Below are positions 23,664-35,567 of a stretch of DNA of 64,000 nucleotides, piece by piece. Position numbers and translations under genes: made by a program. The stretch covers positions 682,001 to 746,000 of the forward strand of contig OZ237758.1 of the NCBI GenBank assembly GCA_965178125.1, in the 5' to 3' direction. This DNA comes from Bilabrum cf. latius. Lineage: Eukaryota > Bigyra: Bicosoecida > Bigyra > Bicosoecida. The stretch's first letter is position 1. Each line of letters starts with the position of its first letter. The notes under the pieces are model-generated. The model made no database searches, was not told where the DNA came from, and saw nothing but the letters and a program-made list of their open reading frames with translations.

Positions 23664-24238
23664 GATCGCGTCTTGCGCTACAAGCTTTTGGCAACCCAGG
23701 TAATTATCTTCGATGCACACTACTGTGGTTGTACCAAGTACTCCGACGCTCGCGGAAAAACGGACGGCATATCTCCCAGAGGAAGCCAGCCGGAATCGAA
23801 TCTATTCGAGACACGACTTAAATGTGTTTGCTTCACCGCGGATGCAACGGATTGAGGTGGATTCCGGCTAGCGAATCCGAGCTGCAAACTGCAATGAGGC
23901 AACAGCCACGAGCAATACAAGAGCTACGATTCTACATCGCCAAGAAGAACTTTTCCAGACGCCAGTCAAGTACTAAATTAAGTTCACTTTCCGCACTCTG
24001 CGCCTCGGGGGCATTATTTGTGTGCATGTTGCAGTATTGTGCTGCACTGCGATGCATTCCAACGGATGCGACCAGTCGGCACCAAGCCCACCGCTTCGCG
24101 ACCCCTCCAGTAGCACAATACGCCTCGCAAGGCGCCACAGTGTCGCAGACTTTCAGGCTTAAATTTCTCTTTTACTTGCGTTCTGGCTGAGACCAGACCT
24201 TCTGAAGTAGCTTGACTAGCGGGGGCGCGCGCTCTGCA
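23664..24238. promoter_or_regulatory. Divergent region between glycosyltransferase and kinase A
   Basis: 575 bp between two start codons on opposite strands. It must carry both promoters. An ATG-initiated frame at 23822-24190 ends in TGA and has no support from the kinase paralogues, so I treat it as chance. Confidence 0.4.
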
Positions 24239-27200
24239 ATGATGGATGCCGCTGCGCTTCGCCTCGTCAATCTGATGGCATTTACTTTCTTTTTGCTGCT
24301 AGTTGCTGGCGCTGATGCTGACTTGTCTGGGGCAGGATACTCTTTGAATTTACGGGATGGAACTTGGGCATAGGTTTCGCAGTTCAGAGACGCGTCGCTA
24401 CAGTCATTTTCGATAGAGTTTTTTGTCTCTTTATGCCACACTGGACCAACGGTTTCGCAACCGCAGCCTGCTCGAGACAGAAGCAGACAATCAGTTCTAG
24501 CTGAAAAGCGAGATGGTTCAACCGGGGCTGCCTTTGGTGTCGCTCTTGTAGACCCTGCGGCAAGAGCGAGTGCTCAGTTGCAACAATCCAATCGGTCTGC
24601 TGCTTTTCAGCTTGTAGAGAGTGCATCTGATCTTTCTGGCAAATAGTACGGCAAGTATTCCTTACATTCGTACGTCACTCTGCCAGCAAGCCCGAGTGCG
24701 AGCGCCTCCTCAGCAGTGAATACTGCAGAATTTCGATCTGCCCACATTTTTTCGCTTCCTCTGGAGCGAGTTGCAGAGTCCAGGCTGATGCATATCAGCG
24801 TATCAGTAAACCCAATACCAGTTAATGCAAGTGAGAGACACCAGCTCTTGCTGGACCCGTCTGGCAGGAAAGTTCTGGACGAACGGCTGCTCGACCCCTC
24901 AGCAGGAACGTGTGGCGTTCTGGAGCTTGCAGTGAACGGAAAGCCAGCTGCAAGGTAGTTGCTCGATAGGAATCTGTGTGATGCATCGATAGGCTTGCGA
25001 CAAAATGGGATGCATATCACCTCGCTGTCCAATCCGTGGACACTAGGCGCGAAGCTGTCAAAGCAAGCAAACGGGGCGGTAGCTCCCGAGTAGCTGCTTC
25101 AGTGCGCCCGCATAGATGAGTTCAGAGTGTGGGAAGGTAGTCATAGCAATCCGTCTGTATTGCACACTGGTGCCTTTGCCACAACAGCCCACCTGGGTGA
25201 TGCCTTACATCCCGATGTATGGTCGGCACGGCAGGAGGAGGAGGCACATAGGCTGGCTGCGGTCCCTGTCGCCATGCGAACACTGCTGCGCCCATTGCTG
25301 CCGCGGTCTTTCGAACTCAACATGCGTTATTCCAAGCCGTCGTTGTTTGCAATGTCGCTAAGGACGCCCTCCAGATACGTTTTGCCGCTCACTGACCGAA
25401 CCGCGTGGAGGAGGGCATCGGTTGCGACCGGGGCAGGCGTACTGTCAAATTTTGGCAACGCAGACCTGGATGGCAGAGTGAGGAGCTTGTTTCATGATAG
25501 AGAGCTGCAATCGTACCACAGCCGCCCCGTCGGTTTCTGTCCCTCATTGCTGAGTGCCAGAGAGAGAGCCGCGGTGGAGGCCCGCTTCCCGCCTTCCTGC
25601 AGGGTGGGGGATCTGCTGGACGCGTACGGGGCGGCGATGGAAGCTGGACAGCAGGCCATTCTCTCGCTAGACCGAAAGTCTATGCCAGAGAACGACTTAA
25701 TAACAGCCTTTCGAAATGCCGCTTGGGGCGAGTTGGTGCGTCGGTAGAGCCTCCTCGCGGCTCCTCATGCCGCGACACGTCTCGACGTGCATGTGGGCGG
25801 CCTTCGGAATTAGAGCAGCTGCAGCAGCTGCAATGCATCTGTGTACCCAGCTGTGGTCATGAATGTATGCCCATCTCTGCTGGTGGCGCACAGTTTCCCT
25901 GATAGTGTTGGGACACGTGTGCCATCAGATTCCACACCTCTTGCCATGTTGTGGATGCACCCGCACATGGCACTTTGGAGTGAAGACCTCAACAGCACTC
26001 AGCTAGCTCCCGGGGCCAATTTCACGCGTGCTGGATCTATTGGTATTGGTTCACCCTCTGCGTCGACAAGTCGTGATGCTCTATGTGCCAGCAGGTGGGC
26101 GGTCGAGTCATGGGCCCGGCAAACAGATGGCTGGAAACAGAGAGCGGTAGGACTTCAGAACACCGTTTCGTCCTTGCTTGGGGATCCATTGCAAGGAGAA
26201 AGCTCAATTTTTTCGAATTTGACCGGTAGAATAGATTGGTTGAATGCCGCGATCGCTCCTCGATCGACGATTGGGTCCAGGCTACAAGGGTTCCCAACCA
26301 TAGGCAGCTTGGTGCCGAGCACCCGTAGCACCGCAGAGATTCAAAGCGGATTCCACGGAAGCAGTGCAATGCCGCCTCCATTGTACATTCGCGAAGGGGA
26401 TGGAAGCACGCCGGTACTGATTCCTACAACCGGATTAAACAGCGGTGGCCCGCTTGCGTTCAGCACCGTCCCGACCCACGGGATAGCCGCGTTCCACCTC
26501 GGGAGGCAGCACTGGGTGCAGGAAGGCAGCCTCGCTTCGCCGTTGAGGAACAGCTCGCTTGTGACCTCTAACACAGCAGACATTACATCCAAGTACATCG
26601 ATAGGATCATACACCAGCCCATGCAACTAGGAGTGACAAACGAGACGATCGATGGTCTGAGAGACCTCGCGCCGGTGCTTTCGGGGATCGAGACCATGAT
26701 TCCTCTGATTGAGACCCACCTTCGGGGTGTTCCACCGGAGGCGTGGTGCAGGCTGGAAGCGGAGGCGCTGCTCAAAGAGGAGGCAGCAGAGTAGATCCAC
26801 GTTCTTTATCACGACTCTGACATCGAGCTGTTCTATGCGACGTACAGCGAACTGATGGATGCATTCGCACGGGCTGACGAACAGGATCCTAGTGCCACGT
26901 TTCTGAGCGAGGACTTGTCGGCACCTGCATATCTCGAGATCTTCTCTGTCATGATGAGCGACACGGTGACTGCTGAAGGCGACACAACTGGAGTGGGTGA
27001 TGGCACTGCCAGCGGCGATTCCACGGTATCCGAGATGTTCTTCTCTAGCATCGTGGAGGGGCTGGCAGGGCTCAGCGATGTAATTGAATCCCAATCTAGT
27101 ATCACGTGCCGGCGTGCATTATTTGCGGCGACAGATACGGCCATTGACCTATTTCCTGACGTGCTGGATCTGCACTTGGCGAGGTACATGCAAAGCCGTG

Positions 27201-30200
27201 GTCTGCTGCACGCTGTGGGCCACACGCCTGCTGCGCTGCCAATAGGGGTGCAGTTTTTGGTGGCTGTTCGTAGGAACGAGACCGGGTTCATTGCTGCTCG
27301 GCAGGACGATTTCCCATTTTCGCAGATGTCGGGGCTTGCGCTTGCCTCAGAATCTCGGCACCAGGTCTCTGTGCAATACTGCAACTCGAGTATCGCTGGA
27401 GCTTGTGCTCGTAACTTGTCGACGCCGTCTCGGAATATGGCGGGAGGGGCACTTGAGTACCACAGGCCAGTCCATCATCAAATCGTCAGCATTCGTAGGG
27501 ATCCCCCACCCACGCAAGCTGGTCTCAACTCTGCGATGCGCTTCAGCGGCGATGGCTCATTCGTGACGATGCCCCTGTTCAGGATGCTGTCATCTTTCTC
27601 TCTGGACATGTGGCTGATGATGAAATCCACGGATGGAAACACTCACACTTTCGTCTCGAAGCAGGGCTTCTCAGGCCGCGTTGATTTCGCCGTGCGAGTC
27701 ACGAAGTCGGATGCCGTATGCGGTACGGGAGGACAGAGCTGCCTCGTCGCACAGGCGGGTAGCACCTCTGTTACGGTCTGGAAACCTACTTAGGGCGTCG
27801 GAAATGGTGGAATGCTGCCTGGCTAGCGGATGTTTGTTGCCATCGGTGTCGATGCGCTTTAGATGGTCGATGGGCAGAGGCTAGACATCGGTGCTGTCCT
27901 GCAGGACCGGGGCTGCAAGTAGGTGCAGCACCATGTGCACCCAGACACGATGTCTCGCGCTGCAGCTGGCGCAGAGGTTATCATCGTGAAAGTGATCATG
28001 AATGGAGACCTATTTGCATGCGCAGCACTGCCATTTGCCGAACCCGGTGGTGAGCTGTTTGCGGAGCGCGTATCTGTCGGGCTTCCGTGGGTGCTCGGGG
28101 CAGAGCTTGATGAGGTGACACTTAAGCCAGTGGCGTGCATCCGGGGTGAGATAGACGAGCCCAGATTTTACACTGGTATCGTCACTGAAGAATATTCGCG
28201 TCTTCGAATGCGCGGAGCATTCGTATATGACTCCATTATCTGGAATCCACTGTTGTTTGCGGTGCGCGGAAGGGGCGACAGTGACAATGAGCATCTTGGC
28301 AACCTGACTTCTGGTTCGGTTGGGCAGGGTTCTGCTGGCAGCTTCCATGATTCGTCTAGGCCACAGGATCCGTGGGCAGAAGACAGGGTCCCTTTGCAAC
28401 TACTGGGCCATGTACAGGCTGACAATGCCCCGCGCAAACTGGGCGAGCCGGAGCAGCAGTTGCTCCAAGCCGCACTCTTGTTCAAGTGCAGTGGTCCCGC
28501 CACGTGCGTACATGCTGGTGGTAGCGGAGACGATGACTTGGTTCACACGCCATTTCAGAGGTCCCTGCGTGGGACCACGAAGTATCTGCGAAATTCGACC
28601 TTGAACGAGTCAGCACTGCCCCGACCTCGTAGCGTCAGAATTGAGGAGGGTCTGACCGTCGCAATTGCAGAAACGTGGCTACCTGCCGATGGAAGTATGG
28701 CTTCAGATGCCTATTTGACCACTAGACACGTTGTATTGGGCCATTAGCTTGATGACGATCGGCCCATTGGGTTGGACATGAGTTCAGTTCCAGCCGTTGA
28801 TGGTATTATCGACAGCGATGACCCGCAGGCATCATCGAAAGACAGTGTCAACTATGATGCAGTCAAGTAGTTCATAGAGGCCGATACAGCTGCCTTTCGA
28901 GTGGTCGCATCTGCGACGAATTGGGGCTTGGAGCTGCTCCGACCAGTTGGACCGCAAGGGATCAAGGAGAGATTGGACCGCGTTCGAGGGTCCAGGGGTA
29001 GCGAGAACTCCCAACTGTTTTAGCCATCATTTCTGACCGCAGCAGTGAATCAACCGCAATGGATGCTCTTTGAGCTCACTGGCGGGCTACACAACGTCGA
29101 TCTTGTTCCGAGCAATTTCCCAAGACAGCACCCAACATAGGCAACCATTCAGGTTCCGGCCAACAAGACAACTAGGTTGTGCCTTTCGGCTAGCTCAAGC
29201 GGCATAACAAACCAGGTCTGGCTCGGCCTTGACCCGACACAGGAAGTGCGCATCATCGGCGGCTTGGCCTTGGGACAAAGCGGAACGCAGCCTCGGAGTG
29301 GCGGGCCCTATGACTTCTAGCAGTTGTACGATTCTCTTGCTGCTCGGTAGCCGATGGCGAATTCGACCGGGCAACTCAGACTCTAGCCGGTCAAGGAAGT
29401 GCTGGAGCGGGTTTCAGGTGCGATTCTGTCTTGGCAATTTGATAGCATCGGCTCCGACGTGCTTGGGGCGCTATACGATGAGTAGCAAGATGTCATTGAC
29501 CAGCAGTCTGGTTAGCTAGAGATCATTTCCCTTGCTCAACCTGATCTGGGATCGGCTTCGGCAATCTTGGATTCAAAAGGCTTGTGGGCGTCTTTCTTTG
29601 GCTACCCTACAAGCATGCGAACATGTATAGACTACAGTGCCCCGCCCCTTGCGCAGGCAAGGGAGCAGGGGTATGTGGATGGACTTCTCGATGTCATTTA
29701 GTACGCAGTTGAAGATCCTTTCTGCGCTGATCAAAGGTTGTCCACTGGTATTCCGTGCGACTTCAGTACCGATGAGAGCTAGCGAAGGACAGTGGTCGGT
29801 GTTGACATCCTGGACACGTGTCCCCATCCGCTATCCGCTGTTGCATATGGCCCAAGTGGGACTTCCGGCCTAACGGTAGGCGATACAATAACGATTGAGT
29901 TCTCAGATGCCACGGATATGCCAGTTCTCTAGAAACAGATTGACACTGGCGGGGCTATAGCGGGGAGTGGGCTGGACACCCGCGTCTTGAGGTTCGACCC
30001 GCCACTACCAGGCTAGCAAGCAGCGACGTGGGTGTCGCCAACTCGGCTCGAAGTGGTCTTCACGAGCGTATCTCTCGTCGATTCTGGACCGCCGGTGATC
30101 CTTGGAGATGACGGCGGGGAGATCCACCAGTCGACAGGGCAGCAGAATGGATTTAGTCCCACGGATGGCGATGATGGATTGCTGCGATCGCCAGCACTCG

Positions 30201-33200
30201 ACGGAAGTCAAACTCTCACGATCCGTGGTGGGGTTGCGTTTCGGCAAAGGCAGTGCATTGCTCAGTCAGTCACCATTCCACTGACCGGTACATGGTCGGA
30301 GGAGCTATCGAATCAGATCCCTTGGCTGATTGTAATTCTTTCGTGCCTCGCTTTCATCGTCCTGTGTGTTGCTGTTTCTGCGCTGATAGTGTTCTGGATT
30401 AGTGAACGGGAGCGTGCAGCAGCTGAGCTGCAGACAGCCAAGGACATGGCTTCGTTTGAGCACGAGCAGAATGAGAGGCACGTGACCCGCACGCGGTACG
30501 TCCTGCACGAGCTCAAGCAGCCCTTCGCCTCCGTGGTCATGGGCCTGGACCAGATGGACGAGACTCTGGTGGAGATTTAGGAGAAGCTTGGGCCTATCGG
30601 CAACGGCGGCAAGCAAGCCGTTGATCCAGCTTTCCTCGAGGACGCTCGTGAGGAGATGGAGTCCACTGTGCGCATCATGCGGTCCAGCAGCGTGGCGATG
30701 CACCACATCATCACGGACGTGTTGCTGATGGCTCAGATCGAGGCGCAGGGTCTGCAGCTGAAGATGAGGCCTTGCACCATCGCATCGGCAGTGAGGGGTG
30801 CTCTTATCACGGTGATCCACCAGGCCGAGGAGAGCGGCGTGCAGATGCAGCTGCAGTTCTTCGATTGCAGAGAAGAAACGCACCGTGCGTAGTCTGTGCA
30901 GAAGCAAATGTCGATGCTGCAGGCTGGTGAGCTTCACCCGGACGCTCAGAAATTCATTCAAGCAACTCCAACAAGCCGAGCGATGGTGCTTGGAACCAAG
31001 CAGTTTAGGCGCATTGCGTCGACTAGAAGGCCGTCCTAGCAGCTGTCTACCGATGCCAAAGCAGCCGGTCAGGCTGGCGTAGCTGCGGCGTCCTATGCCG
31101 TTGCGGGCCGACGCGGCAGCGATGCACATCACGTGGCAGTGCTGGCGCAGGGCGGCAGGATGGGTGACCCGGGGGCGCAGGGGGGCTTTTCAGACGGGGA
31201 TGAGTCAGACTCCAGTGACGTGGTAATTGAGGATGGTGCTGCTGGAAACCATAGCAGGCATGGCAGGCAAGCCCCGAACGGCTCGGCCAAGGTTGCGCCA
31301 GAGGCCAAGAAGATGCATGACCCAGGCTCCAGGAGACAGTTCGATTTCGATGCTGACGCGGTGGCTGTCGCAGAAGGCACGTCCGACACAGATGACAGTT
31401 CCGATTTCAGAAACATGGACCAGGTTGATGAGGGCAAAGCAGCATACGATGACGATGGACTGCAGGCCCTGGAGGAAGTGCCGCCCGTGGTGGCCGACAC
31501 GCAGAGGCTGGCGCAGTGCGTGAGGAACTACCTGGCCAATGCCATCCGATTTGCGCGCGAGGGTTCATGCATCGACGTGCAGGTGGCGGTGCTGCGGCCA
31601 GTGCAGGCAATCCGTCTTGCCAAGCGCGCCCCTCGGTCACTGGACACGAGCAGGAGGCCACCGGACCCGCCGCTGAGGATCACGTTCCCGCCTGGTCACA
31701 CCTTTGACACATCGTCTAGTGCCAGCAACAGCAGCACCAGGAGACGACAGCGCACAGTCGACCCCGAAACGAAGAAGGTGGTCGCACCGACGGGGATGTT
31801 CGTCTCAAGCAGGCTTAGCTCACGGCGACTGGGCAAGAAGAGGAGGCAGAGGCGCTGGTCTGTGGCAGCTGTGGTGATCGACGGCAGCAGCCTGCAGCAG
31901 GGTACCACGTAGGGTGGGGGCCTTGACGACGTACATGCGACTGAGGTGGAGAACGCTGGTTCTGGGGGTCGAGTCACAGGCAGTGACCAGCAGCTGACGG
32001 GTTCGTATCAGAGCGACATCATGCAGGCTGGGCTGCCCGCGCAGCAAGGCAGTACGCACAGCAGCAACAGGGATCTGCTTAGACAAGGCGCTCAGCAGCA
32101 AGGTTCCCTTGCATCTGAGGGATTCGGCAGTGGTATCTGGAACGGTGCCCAAAATAGCAGAGACAGCGGGCCGGCAGGGGTCCCTCGACCGTCAGAACAC
32201 TCCACTGACGCCACTATGCGAGCACTGGCTGTGCAAGGATCTTCCAAGGGCTCGCAATCCTCCTCATAGAGGCCACGCCGCCACTCCATTGCTGCCGTGC
32301 GTGGTGTTTCCGCACTGCATGCCAGCACTGGCAGTAGCGACTCTGAGGGTTCGCGAGCTGATGGGTCTTAGGGTGCCACGACTGCGGCAGGCTCCACGCA
32401 ACGCAAGGGGCTCAGACGCCCCCCGCGTCTGGCAGAATTGGCCATGGCAGATAACAACAGAGAAGAAAGCACTAGAATGCAGAGGCAGACTGACCTGGGC
32501 ATCTTCCAGCCCCTGCCCTCAGACACGTATCGCCCGACGACGGAGGGCGGCAAGAGGCCCATTCGTGTGCTGGAGGACACCGGTTGGTTCTTCCACGAGA
32601 GGCTGGAGCGAGATCCAGAGCAGGGCAAGAAGCGCAGGCTAAGCGCAGTTTCACACCACCACGACAAGCAGGGCGGGTCAACACGCGGCATCTTGCGAAA
32701 TTCGCGGCGGTCTCTCGTCGTCGACAACAGCGAAGACGCAAGGGCTGAGACGAGTGCGAGCGGAGTAGCTTCCCGCTAGAAACAACCGGACACGCCACCA
32801 GGTCCCCGTATTCAGTTCCGGCCGCCGTCTCACGAAGACCTGCCAGATGATGACCCGCCTTGCGCTGCCGTCACAGAGTGTTGCTATTCGTGTGGTGACT
32901 GGTGGTACTGGCTTTGCAACTGCTGCAGCTCAGTGGTCGATGACGAATATGGAGAAGACGACGGGAAACAGGGCAGCAGCGGTCAGAACGAGAGGATGGA
33001 CAGCTCGGGGAGCGCTGCATCTGATTCGAGCAGCGTTGCATCGAGCACGACCGATGGAGCAGTAGCAGCCGCACCCTCTTCGGGAGGTGCTTCAGTCGCG
33101 GGAGGCAGCGATGACTCTTCTGGCGGCGATGACCTCAGGGATGTTTCATTTTGCGAGTACGTCTTCTGTTGCAAGAGACAGGACACTTCCGAGATAGCAA

Positions 33201-35221
33201 GACGAGAGGCTGAGAAGCACGTGCGCTAGCTGGAGAAAGAAGCAGCGTCGCAACGGCCCGATCAGGTGTCTGCCAACACTACGGTAATCAAGCACTTGTC
33301 AGCTGTCAGCCCCACGATCCGAGCTCGTCTGAATGCGCGCACCGCGAAAGCACAATTCAAGAAAGATTCAAGCAATACCAAGAGATCCTGCAGACTGGAG
33401 AAGCGCCTGCCCATCCTCATCCGGGTCATCGACCAAGGGCCAGGGGTGTCGAAGTCGGACTCCAAGAAGCTCTTCCAGCCGTTCCAGCAAGTCAATGCAG
33501 CGGCTGACAAGAAGCAGGGTGGCACTGGGCTGGGCCTAGCGCTGGTGCGGTACTTGGCGCGAGAGCACAAGGGCATTGCGTGGCTGGAGTGGAGCCGGGA
33601 GGGTAAGGGCAGCTGCTTCAGCTTGCTGCTTCCTCTAGAGTAGGCAGCTGAGCTGCCTGAGGAGGAGGATCTAGCCAGCGGCGGGCAGCAACCTGACAAG
33701 CTGTTTGGGGTAAGGAAGAGGTCGAACCCCTCGGCGCGACAGGGCAAGTCCAAGTCTCAAGAGTAGTACGGTAAGCTCGGCATCACGTCGGTGGATGCGT
33801 CCGTTTACGGCCTGAAATCGAAGAGGAGGGAGAAGAGGGAGAAGGCGAAGAGAGGGAGCAACAGGAGGATCGACGAACAGGAAGCACACCCGTCTCCTAA
33901 CCGCACTGATAGCTATGACAGAACACTAAAGGGGGTGTCGCGCGTCATTGTGGTGGACCGCACCGGCAATGGCAAGTTTATGCAGTCATCAAGGGCACTG
34001 CAGGCGGATGCTAGGAGCACAGGCAGCAGGCGCAGCCACAGAAAGAGTAGCTCTGTGCATGAAGTTACCGGCAGTGGAAGTCGACCAAGAGCTGCGTCGA
34101 TCGGTCTGAAAGAAACAGCCCCGGGCATGGTTGCTGGGGACTCCATGGGTGCAGATGGTACCGCCATCAATGCAACAAATGAAGGGGGTGACGATGGAGA
34201 CGCGGTCGTGCGCGAGCTTGAGTCGTCGAGCAAGTCGGGCGGAGACACCGAACCTGCGGTGAACACTGCAGGTGTTTCAGAGGGCGCTCGATCGAGGACT
34301 GTGCACACTAACGACACGGCGTCATCTGATTCGTCGAGCGGGGGCAGGAACCGACTACATGAGCGGGGCAGCACTGGCCGCCGCCGGAGCAAGGGCAGTG
34401 GAGGGACTGGCAACGGCTCTAAAAAGCGGCGGCCAATTCTGCCAGTAGGACCGGCGGATGAGAGCCGTGGATTGGCAGTTCCCTCCAGGCTGCCTGCACT
34501 GCCAGGGGCTCTGTTGGACGGCAACGGTGATGGCACCGCTGGTGATGACGACGTGCTTCCCAGCGGCATGAGAGGGAGTGATGGAGATGGAGAGGCACGT
34601 GGATCCTCATCCGCCTCTGGTATAAACTCAACGAGCAGCGTGATCAAGTCCACCACGACAGGCACGGCAGGCGAAGGCGACGGCGACGGCACCTCGCCCT
34701 CCTCCGCTCTGATGGGGTCATCCCCATCGGGAGCCGCAGCCAAGCGCAGCTTGCAGACCCAGGATGGTCCTCAGGTGCTCGTGATTGAAGACGACCGCTC
34801 GATCGCGAAGGCGCTGTCAAAGCAGCTGAGGAAGAAGGGGTACAGGTGCGCTGTGGCAGGGACCCTCGCGGATGCTGTGGCGTTCGTTGAGGGGCTCGCC
34901 AAGGAGAGGGGCGGAAAGGGCTCTGCAGACGCAGCTCAAGGGGGGTCTGGAGCCAGCATAAGGTCCGGAGACAGCCTAGTCGCACTCGTCACATGCGATC
35001 TCAACCTACCGGACGGGCAGGGGCCCTCGGCGGTGCTGCGCATTCGAGACATTTGCACTGGTTGTGGATGCACTCCCCCGGTTGTGGTCGGAATTACTGG
35101 CGCGGCTTCTCCTGAGGAATTGAAGGCGTTCAGGGATGTCGGGATATCTGATATCTGCATGAAGGGTGACCCCACCAAAGGCAAGCTAGTGGACCAGGTC
35201 TTGCGTTGCTTCCCGGGATGA
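24239..35221 (+). CDS. Giant receptor-type hybrid histidine kinase A (LamG, HisKA, split HATPase, receiver)
   Basis: A single intronless frame of 3,660 aa from ATG 24239 to TGA 35219-35221, with about 34 in-frame TAGs. Signal peptide (LMAFTFFLLLVAGADA). The extracellular region of about 2,000 residues has LamG-like segments (YSLNLRDGTW near the N-terminus and FRMLSSFSLDMWLMM near residue 1,120). One transmembrane helix at about 2027-2052. HisKA: His2090 in VLHELKQPF. HATPase N-box Asn2434 (LANAIRFA), then an insert of about 630 residues containing CCYSCGDWWYWLCNCC. The G1 box has Asp3065 (DQGPGV), followed by LFQPF and GTGLGLAL. Receiver: IEDDRS, phosphoacceptor Asp3587 (CDLNLPD), Lys3642. 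Expected action: ligand-regulated autophosphorylation of His, then phosphotransfer to Asp. Its receiver is less like those of paralogues C and D. Confidence 0.92.
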
Positions 35222-35567
35222 AGCGGCGATTTTTGTGCGTGAGTGTGCACCGCATATAGTGTTTATTTGTTTTAGCAGCTCTAGCACGAATTGAGGCCAA
35301 GAATGTAAATGTCTGCACACCTAAGCCACTGTTTCCTCAAGCACAATTAGGTTCCGCTGGGACTGCGCGGCGAACAGCTATTGCGACCAGTTGCGACCAG
35401 AATTCAGCCGCCCGATCAGCAACAGTGGAAACACATTCTGCGATTCCAGCAGACCCAAGGCGACATTATAAGCCTTCGATAGGGCTTACTTCATCAATCT
35501 TACGTTAAACGTTCGATCCCTTGCGTTGCTCCTCGGGGGCTGACGTACATAAGGGTTCGAAACAGCC
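35222..35567. other. Intergenic between kinase A and kinase B
   Basis: 346 bp between tandem genes, holding the 3' end of A and the promoter of B. Nothing specific recognised. Confidence 0.45.

Noticed and set aside
24172-24626. Possible small minus-strand gene upstream of kinase A
   Set aside because: It overlaps the signal peptide and first LamG region of kinase A on the other strand, which is supported by paralogues; no start or homology on the minus strand.
24607-25032. Minus-strand frame with a crotonase-like stretch (EEALALGLAG)
   Set aside because: The plus strand encodes part of the kinase A ectodomain that aligns with kinases B and C (for example VLELAVNGKPAAR). The resemblance is short and chance.
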